A stretch of DNA of 64,000 nucleotides from DASYQD01 sp036005845 (GTDB taxonomy: Bacteria > Acidobacteriota > Thermoanaerobaculia > Multivoradales > JAIOJS01). The stretch is taken from contig DASYQD010000056.1 of the NCBI GenBank assembly GCA_036005845.1, positions 1 through 64,000 of the forward strand, in the 5' to 3' direction. The position numbers were made by a program, and so were the translations under genes. This document shows positions 41,020-51,401 of this stretch, in pieces (the stretch's first letter is position 1; each line of letters begins with the position of its first letter). The notes under the pieces were generated by a model. That model worked only from the letters and a program-made list of their open reading frames with translations, was not told the DNA's origin and did not search any database.

Positions 41020-42306
41020 ATGAAGGACGGCACGCGGGTCTTGCTCGCGCTGGTAGCGGCGCTCATCCTCGGCGCGCTGATCGCGCTCTCCGGCAACGCG
41101 TCGCTGCTCCGCGCCGCCGATGCGGTGGCGCCTATCGGGACGCTGTGGGTCAACGCCATCCGCATGACGGTGATCCCGCTCGTCGTCGCGCTGCTGGTCA
41201 CCGGCGTCGCCGCGGCCGCGGATCTGCGCGCCATCGGCCGCATCGGCGGGCGCACGCTGCTGGTCTTCTTCCTGCTGCTGCTGGGGACGGCGGCCGTCGT
41301 CGTGCCGCTCGCGCCGCTGCTCTTCGCGCCGCTGCCGCTCGCGCCGGGAGCGCGGCCCGCCTTGCCGCCGGGCGCCGCGGAAGCGGCCGGCCAGCTCGCC
41401 GCAGGCGGCGAGGCGCCCGGGTTCGCCAGCTGGCTCACCTCGCTGCTGCCCACCAACCCGATCGCCGCCGCCGCGAACGGCGCCATGCTGCCGCTCATCC
41501 TCTTCACGCTGCTCCTCGCGCTCGCCATCGCGCGCAGCCCGGCCGCGGCACGCGAGACGCTGCTCGGCTTCTTCCGCGCGTTGGGCGAGGCGATGCTGGT
41601 GCTGGTGAGCTGGATCATCAAGCTCGCCCCGGTCGGCATCTTCGCGCTCGTGCTGCCGCTCGCGGCGCACGGCGCACTCGGGCTCGCCGGCGCCGTCGGC
41701 TACTACGTGCTCGTCTACTCGCTGGCGTGCCTCGCCGTCATCCTGCTGCTGTACCCGGTGGCGGCGATCGGTGGCGGGATCCCGCTGCGGCGATTCGCGC
41801 GCGCCGTGCTGCCGGCGCAGCTCATCGCCTTCAGCTCCAGCTCGTCGATCGCCTCGCTGCCCGCGCTCATCGACACCGCCGAGCGCAACCTCGACATGCC
41901 GCCGCGCATCCGCGGCTTCGTGCTGCCGCTCGCGACGTCGACGTTCAAGATCGCGGCGCCGGTGTCGTGGACGATCGGCGCCCTCTTCGTCGCCCGCTTC
42001 TACGGCATCGAGCTGCACGCCAAGGAGCTCGTCACCATCGCCTTCGCGGCCGTCTTCCTCGCCTTCGCCGTCCCCGGCGTCCCGCGCGGCGCCTTCCTGA
42101 TGCTGACGCCGCTCTTCAACGCCATCGGCCTGCCCGCCGAAGGGATCGGCATCCTCATCGCCGTCGACGCCATCCCCGACCTCTTCGCGACGGTGCTCAA
42201 CGTCACCGGCGACCTCACCGCCGCCGTGCTGGTGGCACGCGGCGGCGAGCAAGCGCCCGCGCGCGCCGACCTCGAACAGCCCGAGCGCGCCGCGGTCGTG
42301 CCGTGA
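41020..42306 (+). CDS. SDF-family dicarboxylate/amino acid:cation symporter
   Basis: 428 aa in the GltP/DctA (SLC1-like) family. The start ATG at 41020 follows AGGAGCGA. N-terminal TM segments include WVNAIRMTVIPLVVALLVTGV, the family signature of TM2. LIAFSSSSSIASLPALIDTA is the serine-rich hairpin HP1. TSTFKIAAPVSW and PGVPRGAFLMLTPLFNAIGLP correspond to TM7/HP2, where the usual NxDG motif is not matched exactly (ATSTFKIAAPVS). VDAIPDLFATVLNVTGD is TM8 (D...R/N pattern). It couples uptake of an acidic or neutral amino acid or dicarboxylate to H+ or Na+. It is likely transcribed with the SDR. Confidence 0.9.
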   Translation: MKDGTRVLLALVAALILGALIALSGNASLLRAADAVAPIGTLWVNAIRMTVIPLVVALLVTGVAAAADLRAIGRIGGRTLLVFFLLLLGTAAVVVPLAPLLFAPLPLAPGARPALPPGAAEAAGQLAAGGEAPGFASWLTSLLPTNPIAAAANGAMLPLILFTLLLALAIARSPAAARETLLGFFRALGEAMLVLVSWIIKLAPVGIFALVLPLAAHGALGLAGAVGYYVLVYSLACLAVILLLYPVAAIGGGIPLRRFARAVLPAQLIAFSSSSSIASLPALIDTAERNLDMPPRIRGFVLPLATSTFKIAAPVSWTIGALFVARFYGIELHAKELVTIAFAAVFLAFAVPGVPRGAFLMLTPLFNAIGLPAEGIGILIAVDAIPDLFATVLNVTGDLTAAVLVARGGEQAPARADLEQPERAAVVP

Positions 42307-42331
42307 ACGTCGACGCGCCGCGGCGGCGGCG

Positions 42332-44473
42332 TCAACCCTCGACGTGGAAGCGCCGCGCGGTCCCCGCGCGCCCGCCGGCGCCCTTGCGGGCGCGCTGCAC
42401 AACCAGCGTGTAGTCGCCCGCCGGCAGCGCGCCGGCGCTGAGCCGCGCCATCACCACGTCGGGTTGCCCGGACTCGCCGGCGGCGAGCGCCAGCATTTGT
42501 AGCGAGCCGCCCTTCACCTCGCTGCCGTCGGCGCCGAGGATGCGGGCGCCCACCGACCCGCCCTGCGCGGCCAACCCGGCGCCGACGAGGATCACGTCGG
42601 TGCTGCCGCCGTGGAGGAGGCGCGTGTGCGTGGCAGGCCGCAGCGTGCGGCCCTGGAGCACGAACGCCGGCTCGCTGGGCTCGACGACCAGCGTGCCGTC
42701 GCCCTTGCCGGGCAGGAACAGCGCGTCGAAGTCGAGGCTCCGCGTCGCCTCGCCCACGCGCAGCGGCGCGGCGAGCAGCGAGCGGCGCCCTTCGCCGCGC
42801 TCGCGTACCAGAAGGCGCAGCCGGTAGTCGCCGGGCGGCAGCTGCAACGCGCCGAGCACCCGCAAGCCGCTGGCGCCGAGGTGCGACTTCGCCTGCGCCG
42901 GATCGAGCTCCAGCACCCGGCTGAAGTAGCCGCGGCTCGCGCCCTGGGCGTCGAAGGCGTAGGCGAGGACCTCGAGTGCCGTCTTGTCCGCCGTGCCCTC
43001 GCGCCAGCGCTCCGTCGGCACCTCGACGACGAGACCGACGCGCTGGCCGCCCTCGCCGCCGCCGAGCGGCACGGCCGCCCACTCGACGCCGAGGTCGTTG
43101 CTCTCCTCATTACCGGCCAGCAGCAGCGCCGTGTCCGCCAGCCGCTCCGCCTCGTTCTGCGAGCGGAACGGCACCGGCGCGTAATAACCGCCGCGCTGCT
43201 TGACGTCTGCATGCGGCGAGCCCGGCACGCGCACCTCGAGCGGGTGGTAGGCGCCGTCGTACGGCACGTCGACCTGCACCGTCACCACGTAGCTGTGGGC
43301 GTGCTTCTCCAGGGCCGCGCCGACGTTCCTGGCGACGTCGCCGCCGTTCTCGATCACCACGCCGCCGGTCTTGTCGGCGAGCATGAAGGTGCCGTCCATG
43401 GCAAAGCCGCCGCCGTGCAGGCCGAAGAGGTCGACGACGTCGACCACCCAGCCGGCGCGGCGCATGCCCTCGAGCGCGCGCTCGAGGTAGCCGACCAGCG
43501 AGCTGCCGGCGTCGGTCGAAGTGCCGGGCCCGGCCGGCACCGCGACGTTGAGCGTGAACCCCTCGCTGAACAGCAGCAGGAACTTGCGTCCCTCGACGCC
43601 GCGCAGCGCCTCGGCGAGCGAGCTCATGGTGTCGGCCATCGCCATCGCGTGGTCGCGGCGCCGCTGCTCGACGTCGCCGGCGATGAGCTGGGCGGAATGG
43701 GTGAGGACGTTGAACTGCAGGAACCCTTCCTTGAAGTTGCCGAGCTGGGCCGACATCGAGAAGTTGATGTCGCTGGCCGCTTCGCGCGGCGTATTGCGCT
43801 CGCGCGTCTGGAAGCGCTGCGCGAGCAACGCGCGCGCGGAGAGGCCGCTCACGTGCAACGGATCGGCCGTGCCGACGGTGGCGGCCACCTTCTCGCCGCG
43901 CACCAGCGCGCCGAGGGTGTCGAGCGCCTCGCCGGCGGCGGCGCGGTCGGCGGTGAAGTTGAGCAGCACGGTCAGCTCCCCGCGCGGCAGGTACACCGCC
44001 ACGCCGACGAGGTCCGAGGGCGCGAGCGCGGTGGCGAGGCTGCTGCGCGCCGAGGCGATCGCCGTCACCAGGCGCTCGGGGCGGGTGAAGGCGAAGTCGA
44101 AAAGCATCAGCACGTGCCGGCGGGCGGCGGCCGGCGGCAGAGCGGGCGCCGCCGTGGAAGACGTGGGCTCCGCGACCGCGGCCGCGCCGTCGAGGTCCAC
44201 CTCCTCGACGGCGACGATCGGCAGCGGCTTGCCGCCAGCGGTGACGGCGAAGTCGCCGGCGCCGAGACCGCGCGTCGGCTCGCCGCGCGAGGAGGACACC
44301 TCGACCGGCAGCCGCACCAGGGTCACGCGCACCTCGGCGGAGAGCTCGGGATCGCGAGCGCCGGCGCCCTTGGCCGCGGCGGGTCCAGCCGCCGCGGCGC
44401 AGAACGTCGCAAGAGCAACGACGACGAGCAGACAGCGACGGGCGGCACTGAGACTTCCGGTACTTGGGCTCAT
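42332..44473 (-). CDS. VWFA-related acidobacterial-domain protein
   Basis: 713 aa. ATG 44473 is followed by a signal peptide (RRCLLVVVALATFCAAAAGPAAA). A short N-terminal domain (AEVRVTLVRLPVEVSSSRGE ... LGAGDFAVTAGGKPLPIVAV) precedes a von Willebrand A-like fold starting RRHVLMLFDFAFTRPERLVT. The MIDAS DxSxS is replaced by DFAFT, as in the TIGR03436 family, so metal binding may be lost. Later parts contain a long C-terminal beta-region (YSYVVTVQVDVPYDGAYHPL-like, here SYVVTVQVDVPYDGAYHPLE). The family is abundant in Acidobacteriota and of unknown function; it is presumably secreted and binds other proteins. In-frame starts at 44488 and 44500 are alternatives. The 165 bp upstream hold no gene. 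Confidence 0.88.
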   Translation of the reverse strand: MSPSTGSLSAARRCLLVVVALATFCAAAAGPAAAKGAGARDPELSAEVRVTLVRLPVEVSSSRGEPTRGLGAGDFAVTAGGKPLPIVAVEEVDLDGAAAVAEPTSSTAAPALPPAAARRHVLMLFDFAFTRPERLVTAIASARSSLATALAPSDLVGVAVYLPRGELTVLLNFTADRAAAGEALDTLGALVRGEKVAATVGTADPLHVSGLSARALLAQRFQTRERNTPREAASDINFSMSAQLGNFKEGFLQFNVLTHSAQLIAGDVEQRRRDHAMAMADTMSSLAEALRGVEGRKFLLLFSEGFTLNVAVPAGPGTSTDAGSSLVGYLERALEGMRRAGWVVDVVDLFGLHGGGFAMDGTFMLADKTGGVVIENGGDVARNVGAALEKHAHSYVVTVQVDVPYDGAYHPLEVRVPGSPHADVKQRGGYYAPVPFRSQNEAERLADTALLLAGNEESNDLGVEWAAVPLGGGEGGQRVGLVVEVPTERWREGTADKTALEVLAYAFDAQGASRGYFSRVLELDPAQAKSHLGASGLRVLGALQLPPGDYRLRLLVRERGEGRRSLLAAPLRVGEATRSLDFDALFLPGKGDGTLVVEPSEPAFVLQGRTLRPATHTRLLHGGSTDVILVGAGLAAQGGSVGARILGADGSEVKGGSLQMLALAAGESGQPDVVMARLSAGALPAGDYTLVVQRARKGAGGRAGTARRFHVEG

Positions 44474-44638
44474 GGCACTGGGCCTCATTCGGGGCTCCAC
44501 GGGTTCAGCCGGGTCTGCGCGTTAGAGGGGCGGCGACGCCGACTTCCTCTGACGTGCCGGCTACCACCCTATGGCATGTGCGACCAGGCGAATTGAGCCG
44601 GCTAGGCCTGGCCGCCAAACGCGCCGCCAGGCGCCGCA

Positions 44639-45304
44639 CTATTCGTTGCTCCGCTCCTTGGCCATCGCCGGAAACCCCGCAAGCACCAATCGTGCACGCA
44701 GGCCAGCCAGATACTCACGCAACGCTACGGGGCTCACGTTTCCGGGTATTGGGGCACCATCCGGAATCTCGATCTGTCCCACTACCCATGCGAGCTGAGC
44801 AGGCGTGAGCCCGCCGTCCTTACGGCTCGCCGGCTCGAGCGCGGTTTCGATCGGATAGCCCGCTTCCTCCAGTGTCTTCAAATCGACGAGATCACGCACT
44901 TCCGCGCGCGACAGCAATGCGCAGAGTTTGTTGGCCAGGATCTCTTCAGGAGGATCGACCACGATCGATCGGATGCGGCGCTTCTCTGGATAAAGCTGTG
45001 CGACCCGCTCTCGCACCAAGTCGACGACCACAGCTTCAACGCCGCGACGCACGAGAAATCGCTTGAAGTCAGGCGAAGTCTGGAGCCCCTCCAGCACCGC
45101 TCCGGTCTCGTCGGCAACCTCGGTCAACGTCTGCACGCCGCTATCGAGGTCCGTGCCGGTCGTGAAGAGGTCCAGGTCGTGCGTCTCGCGGTGACCCAGA
45201 TAGAAGCCCGCGAGAGCTCCCCCTCCGGTCAAGAAGAACTCGCTCTCTCGCCGGAAGAAGGCGGCTAGGATCTCCTCTTGCAGGTTAGTGAGGCGGCTCT
45301 CCAT
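44639..45304 (-). CDS. AbiEii-like nucleotidyltransferase toxin
   Basis: 221 aa. The nucleotidyltransferase core is FLTGGGALAGFYLGHRETHD followed by LDLF, the GGxAL...R.T.DLDLF pattern of the AbiEii/PF08843 group. A second acidic strand is VVVDLVRERVAQLYP. PPEEILANKLCALLSRAEVR followed by DLVDL is the diagnostic C-terminal helix of the family (KL.AL..R...RD..DL). In characterised systems such enzymes add nucleotides to tRNA and are toxic unless controlled by a partner (type IV toxin-antitoxin). The start overlaps the preceding 106-aa gene by 20 bp, which fits an operon with its regulator. Confidence 0.88.
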   Translation of the reverse strand: MESRLTNLQEEILAAFFRRESEFFLTGGGALAGFYLGHRETHDLDLFTTGTDLDSGVQTLTEVADETGAVLEGLQTSPDFKRFLVRRGVEAVVVDLVRERVAQLYPEKRRIRSIVVDPPEEILANKLCALLSRAEVRDLVDLKTLEEAGYPIETALEPASRKDGGLTPAQLAWVVGQIEIPDGAPIPGNVSPVALREYLAGLRARLVLAGFPAMAKERSNE

Positions 45305-45605
45305 CGATGAGCCCCTGCTCCCGCCACGCCGCCAAGAGAAACTCCCAAAAGGCGCGTCGACGGCCGAGATGTCGGCTCACCATGGGCCAAACGTTCATCA
45401 CTGCTTGCGGCGTGGTCAGCTTCCAAACGTCTGTATCCTTCGCTTCCCGCAACACCTTCCCGAGCAGGCTCGCACGCTCCGACTCGGAGCCTTCGGCTAG
45501 ACGACGACGCAGCTCGCCGACCGTCATCGGATCGTCCCAGAGAAAGTAGGGAACGGCCTCCGGGTCATCGAGATCAGTGGACAGCAGGGGAGCGCGGGTC
45601 GACAT
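45285..45605 (-). CDS. Small partner protein of the AbiEii-like toxin
   Basis: 106 aa, helical and charged: YFLWDDPMTVGELRRRLAEG, then SLLGKVLREAKDTDVWKLTT, ending AFWEFLLAAWREQGLI. It has no winged-helix motif of the classical AbiEi antitoxin. A similar small protein commonly precedes AbiEii-like enzymes, and its 20-bp overlap with the toxin gene suggests it is the antitoxin. The DVWKL...V...WP....LGRRRAFWEFLL layout is the most conserved-looking part. Function is inferred from position alone. Confidence 0.7.
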   Translation of the reverse strand: MSTRAPLLSTDLDDPEAVPYFLWDDPMTVGELRRRLAEGSESERASLLGKVLREAKDTDVWKLTTPQAVMNVWPMVSRHLGRRRAFWEFLLAAWREQGLIDGEPPH

Positions 45606-45614
45606 GGTGACACT

Positions 45615-45752
45615 CTAACCCGCGGTCTCTTCGACCGTCATGCGACGAGGGTGAGGGGTGATGCGAACGCCGATAGCATCTAGTGCCGTGGCGAGGGTTG
45701 GCTGACCGCATTCCGCAACGCGCGAGCAGCGCGTCTCTGCTGGCCGGTCCGC
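45615..45752 (-). pseudogene. Fragment resembling a HI1420-type antidote protein C-terminus
   Basis: Reading leftwards, the frame ending at TAG 45617-45615 gives RVAECGQPTLATALDAIGVR and then ITPHPRRMTVEETAG. This resembles the C-terminus of HigA/HI1420-type addiction-module antidote proteins (LYKALSEDGNP..ATVLKVLKALGLRL). No start codon or helix-turn-helix precedes it before the atpC stop at 45755. It may therefore be a decayed antitoxin remnant next to the AbiEii-like module. The similarity is short, so confidence is low. Confidence 0.3.
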
Positions 45753-45754
45753 GG

Positions 45755-46189
45755 TTAGCGAGCCCGAGAGGCGACCTGGATCCGCGTTACCGCGGTCTCG
45801 AGCTTCACCAGCGCCTGTGCCAGCGCCTCGTCGCTGACGCTGCCCAGCACCGCCTCAGCCTCAGCCTGCTCGCGCTCGGCCTTGGCGACATCGATCTCGC
45901 TCGGCAGCTCGGCGAACTCGGCCATCACGGTCACGACGTCATCGGTGACCTCACAGAAGCCGCCCGAGAGCGCCAGGTAGTGCTCGATCTTGCCCTGGCG
46001 ATACATGAGCTCGCCCACCTTGAGGCTGGCGATCATCGCCACGTGGCCGGGCAGGACGCCGAAGTAGCCCTTCTTGCCGGGCAGGGTGACCTCGTCGCAC
46101 TCGACCTCGAGCACCTTCTTCTCGTAGGTGACGAGGACGCACTGCAGCCTTCCGAGCACCGCCTGTTCGGCGGCGTGTTGCTCAGCCAC
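45755..46189 (-). CDS. atpC: F-type ATP synthase subunit epsilon
   Basis: 144 aa. The N-terminal beta-sandwich has VLVTYEKKVLEVECDEVTLP, then GKKGYFGVLPGHVAMIASLK, the standard epsilon hallmark (GxxGxxGxLPGH). The C-terminal helical hairpin is DVAKAEREQAEAEAVLGSV ... AQALVKLETAVTRIQVA. It forms part of the central stalk and can inhibit ATP hydrolysis. It is the last gene of the cluster and overlaps atpD by 8 bp. Confidence 0.95.
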   Translation of the reverse strand: MAEQHAAEQAVLGRLQCVLVTYEKKVLEVECDEVTLPGKKGYFGVLPGHVAMIASLKVGELMYRQGKIEHYLALSGGFCEVTDDVVTVMAEFAELPSEIDVAKAEREQAEAEAVLGSVSDEALAQALVKLETAVTRIQVASRAR

Positions 46190-47732
46190 CGCTCGCCAGC
46201 CTCTTGCCGTGCTCGACGACCTCGTCGATGGTGCCCTTGTAGAGGAAGGCCTGTTCGGGGTACTCGTCGAGTTCGCCCTTGGCGATCTTCTCGAAGCCCT
46301 CGATGGTGTCGGCGATCTTGACGTAGCGGCCCTTCAAGCCGGTGAACTGCTCGGCGACGAAGAAGGGCTGCGAGAGGTAGCGCTGGATCTTGCGCGCGCG
46401 CGCCACGGTCTGCTTGTCCTCTTCGGACAGCTCGTCGATGCCGAGGATGGCGATGATGTCCTGCAGGTCCTTGTAGCGCTGCAGGATGATCTGCACCAGG
46501 CGGGCGACGCGGTAGTGGTCGTCGCCGACGATGCGCGGGTCCAAGATCTTCGACGTCGAGCCGAGCGGATCCACGGCGGGATAGATCCCCAGCTCTGAAA
46601 TCTGCCGCGACAGCACCGTCGTCGCATCCAAGTGGGCGAAGGCCGTCGCCGGCGCCGGGTCGGTCAAGTCGTCGGCGGGCACGTAGATCGCCTGCACCGA
46701 GGTGATCGAGCCCTTCTTCGTCGAGGTGATGCGCTCCTGCAGCTCACCCATCTCGGTGGCGAGGTTGGGCTGGTAGCCGACGGCGCTGGGCATGCGGCCG
46801 AGCAGCGCCGACACCTCGGAGCCTGCCTGGGTGAAGCGGAAGATGTTGTCGATGAAGAGCAGCACGTCTTGCCCTTCGGTGTCGCGGAAGTACTCGGCGA
46901 CGGTGAGGCCCGCGAGGCCGACGCGCAGGCGCGCGCCCGGCGGCTCGGTCATCTGGCCGTAGATGAGCGCCACTTTGCTCTTCTCGAGCGACGCCTTGTC
47001 GACCTTGGTGAGGTCGAAGGTGCCGGTGTCGTGCCAGTTCTTCATGAAGGCGTCGCCGAAGGAGATGACCTTCGACTCCACCATCTCGCGCAGCAGGTCG
47101 TTGCCCTCGCGGGTGCGCTCGCCGACGCCGGCGAACACCGAGAAGCCGCCGTGCTGCAGGGCGACGTTGTTGATCAGCTCCTGGATGAGCACCGTCTTGC
47201 CGACGCCGGCACCGCCGAAGAGGCCGGTCTTGCCGCCCTTGGTGTAGGGCTCGAGGAGGTCGATGACCTTGATGCCGGTCTCGAACATCTCGGTCTCGGT
47301 CGACTGCTCGTCGAAGGGAGGAGCCTCGCGGTGGATGGCCCAGCGCTCCTCCGACGCGACCTCGCCCAGCTCGTCGACTGGATCGCCGACGACGTTGAGG
47401 ACGCGGCCCAGCGTCGCCTTGCCCACCGGCACCGAGATCGGCCCGCCGGTGTCGACCGCTTCCATGCCGCGCACCACGCCGTCGGTGGGCTTCATCGAGA
47501 TGCAGCGCACGCGCGACTCGCCCAGGTGCTGCGCCACCTCGGTGACGATGTCGATCGGCACGCCGGTCTCGAGGCCGGGATCGGAGAGCCGCACGGCGTT
47601 GAGGATCGGCGGCAGCTGGCCGGCGGCGAACTCGACGTCGACGACCGGGCCGATGATCTGCACGACTTTGCCGACATTGCCGGCGCCTGCGGCTCCAGCG
47701 GTGCGATGACGTTGCTCAGCGGTCTGTGCCAT
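46182..47732 (-). CDS. atpD: F-type ATP synthase subunit beta
   Basis: 516 aa, the catalytic subunit. Walker A is GGAGVGKTVLIQELI, followed by VFAGVGERTREGNDLLREM and Walker B DVLLFIDNIFRFTQAGSEVS. The family signature is PAVDPLGSTSK. It is longer than the usual 460-480 residues. There is an N-terminal tail of about 20 residues (AQTAEQRHRTAGAAGAGNVG), and an insert of about 20 residues, AFMKNWHDTGTFDLTKVDK, sits between ESKVISFG and KVALIYGQM, where E. coli has a short turn. An insert at this site is also seen in other deep-branching lineages; its role is unknown. Confidence 0.97.
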   Translation of the reverse strand: MAQTAEQRHRTAGAAGAGNVGKVVQIIGPVVDVEFAAGQLPPILNAVRLSDPGLETGVPIDIVTEVAQHLGESRVRCISMKPTDGVVRGMEAVDTGGPISVPVGKATLGRVLNVVGDPVDELGEVASEERWAIHREAPPFDEQSTETEMFETGIKVIDLLEPYTKGGKTGLFGGAGVGKTVLIQELINNVALQHGGFSVFAGVGERTREGNDLLREMVESKVISFGDAFMKNWHDTGTFDLTKVDKASLEKSKVALIYGQMTEPPGARLRVGLAGLTVAEYFRDTEGQDVLLFIDNIFRFTQAGSEVSALLGRMPSAVGYQPNLATEMGELQERITSTKKGSITSVQAIYVPADDLTDPAPATAFAHLDATTVLSRQISELGIYPAVDPLGSTSKILDPRIVGDDHYRVARLVQIILQRYKDLQDIIAILGIDELSEEDKQTVARARKIQRYLSQPFFVAEQFTGLKGRYVKIADTIEGFEKIAKGELDEYPEQAFLYKGTIDEVVEHGKRLASGG

Positions 47733-47754
47733 GTGCGTGGATTCCTTTGTCGGC

Positions 47755-48627
47755 TCAGCCTTCGAGGGCGTTGGCGCCCGACACCACCTCGATCAGCTCG
47801 GTGGTGATCGCCGCCTGGCGCGCGCGGTTGTAGCGCAAGGTGAGGCGGTCGATGATCTCGCCGGCGTTCTTGGTGGCGGAGTCGCTCGCGGTCATGCGGG
47901 CCGCGTGCTCGGCGGCCTGCGACTCGAGCAGGATGCGGTAGACCTGGAAGGTGACGTAGCGCGGCAGCAGCTCTTCGAGGATCTCTTCGGCCGAGGGCTC
48001 GAACAGGTACTCGCGGGTCTGGCCGCCGGCGGCGGTCTCGGCGGCGGCGCCCTCGCCCGCCGGGATCGGCAGCAGCCGCTCCTCGGTGAGCTCCTGCGAG
48101 ATGATGCTCTTGAACTTGTTGTAGATGACGTGCACGGCGTCGTAGGCGCCGGTGGCGTAGGCCTCGCGCAGGTCGGCGGCGATCTCCTCGGCCTGCGCGT
48201 AGGTGACGTTGCTGAAGAGCGTCGTGTAGCCCTTGCGCACCTTGAGCGGCCGGCGGCGGAAGAAGGCGACGCCCTTGCTGCCGAGGAGCAGCAGCTCGAC
48301 GCTCTTGAGCCGCGGGATCGACTCGACGGCGCGGCGCAGCACGTTGGCGTTGAACGACCCCGCGAGCCCCTTGTCGCCGGTGACGACGATGAGCAGCACG
48401 CGCTCTTCCGGCCGCACCTCGAGCAGCGGGTGCTTGAGGCGGCCGGCCGCGTGCGCCGCGAGGTTGGCGATCACCTTCTTGATCTCGAGCGCGTAGGGGC
48501 GCGTGGCGAGGATGCGGTCCTGCGCGCGGCGCAGGCGCGCCGCCGCCACCATCTTCATCGCCTTGGTGATCTGCTGCGTGTTCTTGACGCTGCGGATCCG
48601 GCGCCGGATGTCGATCAGGTTGGCCAT
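47755..48627 (-). CDS. atpG: F-type ATP synthase subunit gamma
   Basis: 290 aa. The N-terminal coiled coil starts MANLIDIRRRIRSVKNTQQI followed by TKAMKMVAAARLRRAQ, the canonical gamma beginning. The central region has VTGDKGLAGSFNANVLRRA, and the C-terminal helix has ARMTASDSATKNAGEIIDRL followed by TLRYNRARQAAITTELIEVV, the catch-loop end. It is the rotating central shaft. The insert QTREYLFEPSAEEILEELLP is normal for bacteria. Confidence 0.97.
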   Translation of the reverse strand: MANLIDIRRRIRSVKNTQQITKAMKMVAAARLRRAQDRILATRPYALEIKKVIANLAAHAAGRLKHPLLEVRPEERVLLIVVTGDKGLAGSFNANVLRRAVESIPRLKSVELLLLGSKGVAFFRRRPLKVRKGYTTLFSNVTYAQAEEIAADLREAYATGAYDAVHVIYNKFKSIISQELTEERLLPIPAGEGAAAETAAGGQTREYLFEPSAEEILEELLPRYVTFQVYRILLESQAAEHAARMTASDSATKNAGEIIDRLTLRYNRARQAAITTELIEVVSGANALEG

Positions 48628-48652
48628 GGGTGAGTGCGAGCCGACGCGGGCC

Positions 48653-50191
<1,539 letters not shown>

Positions 50192-50253
50192 GTTCGAGCT
50201 CCTGCTGATTTCGGAGAGGGCGCGCCGAGCGCGCCGTGATTGCTGAAGTCGGG

Positions 50254-50790
50254 CTAAGTCGAGGCCAGCTCCTTGGCGAGGCGGTCGAGCTGGCCGCGCA
50301 GGCTGCCGTCGAAGAGCTGCGAGTCCACCTGCGCCACGAAGCCGGCGATCAAGGCCGGGTCGACGCTCTCGCGCAGCTCGAGCTTCTTGCCCACCTTGGT
50401 CTCGAGCACGCGGCGCAGCTCGCTGCGGTCGTCGTCGCCGAGCGGCTCGGCGGTGGTCACCGCGGCCACGGCGACGCCCTGGCGCGCCTGGATCGCCTCG
50501 CCGATGCCGGCCACCACCTCGTCGAGATTGGCGACGCGATGGCGAGTGACGAGCGCGCGCAGCATGCGGCGCGAGAGCGGCAGCAGCGACAAGCGCTCGG
50601 CGAGCTGGTCGAGCACGCGGCGCTTGGCGTCGAGCGGCAGGCCCGGGTTCTGGAAGAAGGCCTGCAGCTTCGCATCGGATGAGAGCGCGGCGGCGAAAGA
50701 GGCGAGCTGGTCGCGCACCTTGCCCGCCTCCTCGAGCGAGCCGGCGACGCCGAGCAGCGCCTTGGCGTAGGGACGCGCGATGCGCCGCAT
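50254..50790 (-). CDS. atpH: F-type ATP synthase subunit delta
   Basis: 178 aa. The canonical start MRRIARPYAKALLGVAGSLE and the C-terminal signature ELRESVDPALIAGFVAQVDS followed by QLFDGSLRGQLDRLAKEL are present. It connects the peripheral b/b' stalk to the top of the alpha3beta3 head. Its start overlaps the atpF stop by one base (TGATG). Confidence 0.95.
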   Translation of the reverse strand: MRRIARPYAKALLGVAGSLEEAGKVRDQLASFAAALSSDAKLQAFFQNPGLPLDAKRRVLDQLAERLSLLPLSRRMLRALVTRHRVANLDEVVAGIGEAIQARQGVAVAAVTTAEPLGDDDRSELRRVLETKVGKKLELRESVDPALIAGFVAQVDSQLFDGSLRGQLDRLAKELAST

Positions 50791-51401
50791 CAGTGACTCC
50801 CCTGCTTCTTCTCGAGGCGCGCGAGATTGTCGCGGAAGAGGCGCTTCTTGTCCTCGCGCGTGAGACCGGTCGAGAGGCGCTCCTCGGCGAGCTCGGTGGC
50901 GAGCCTGGCGGCGTGCGCGGTGAGCTGCGCCTTCGCCTGCTGCAGCCCCTGCGCGATCTCGGCGCGGGCAGCGGTCTCGATGCGCGCCGATTCGCGCTGC
51001 GCCTCGGCGAGGATCTCCTCGCGCTCGCGCTGCCCCTCGCGCTCGGCGCGGGCGGCGAGCTCGTCGACCTCGCGGCGGAGGTCGGCGATCTGCGCCGCGA
51101 GTCGGCCTTCCATGCCGGCGGCCTCGGCGCGCTGGCGGTCGGCCTCGGCGAGGGCGTGCGCGAGGTCCTGCTGCTTGCCTTCGAGGAACTTGACCAGCGC
51201 CGGCCCGGCGAACTTGGCGAGCAGGCCGAGGAAGACGACGAGGTTGAGGGTCCAGAAGACTTCGTAGGGCAGGCCGAGGAAGGTCTGCTTGGCGTGCTCG
51301 GCACCGGCGTGCTCGGCCGCCTCGGCGGCGAGCGCGGGCGCGCTGAGGAGCGCACCGGTGGCGAGCGCCGCGAGCGCGCGGAAGTGGAGCCGCGAGATCA
51401 A
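50790..51401 (-). CDS. atpF: F-type ATP synthase subunit b
   Basis: 203 aa if the TTG at 51401 is the start; it overlaps the stop of the b' gene (TTGA) and follows GGGGAGAG. The first 25 residues look like a cleavable signal peptide (LHFRALAALATGALLSAPALAA), then a short acidic/His-rich linker. The membrane anchor VFWTLNLVVFLGLLAKFAG and a long charged coiled coil (LAHALAEADRQRAEAAGMEG ...) follow. A signal-peptide-like leader on subunit b also occurs in some deltaproteobacteria. It forms the peripheral stalk with b'. Confidence 0.9.
   Translation of the reverse strand: MISRLHFRALAALATGALLSAPALAAEAAEHAGAEHAKQTFLGLPYEVFWTLNLVVFLGLLAKFAGPALVKFLEGKQQDLAHALAEADRQRAEAAGMEGRLAAQIADLRREVDELAARAEREGQREREEILAEAQRESARIETAARAEIAQGLQQAKAQLTAHAARLATELAEERLSTGLTREDKKRLFRDNLARLEKKQGSH

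Noticed and set aside
50192..51355. Extension of the atpA frame through atpH and atpF
   Set aside because: The same bases encode well-recognised delta and b subunits in other frames; the alpha N-terminus starts at 50191.
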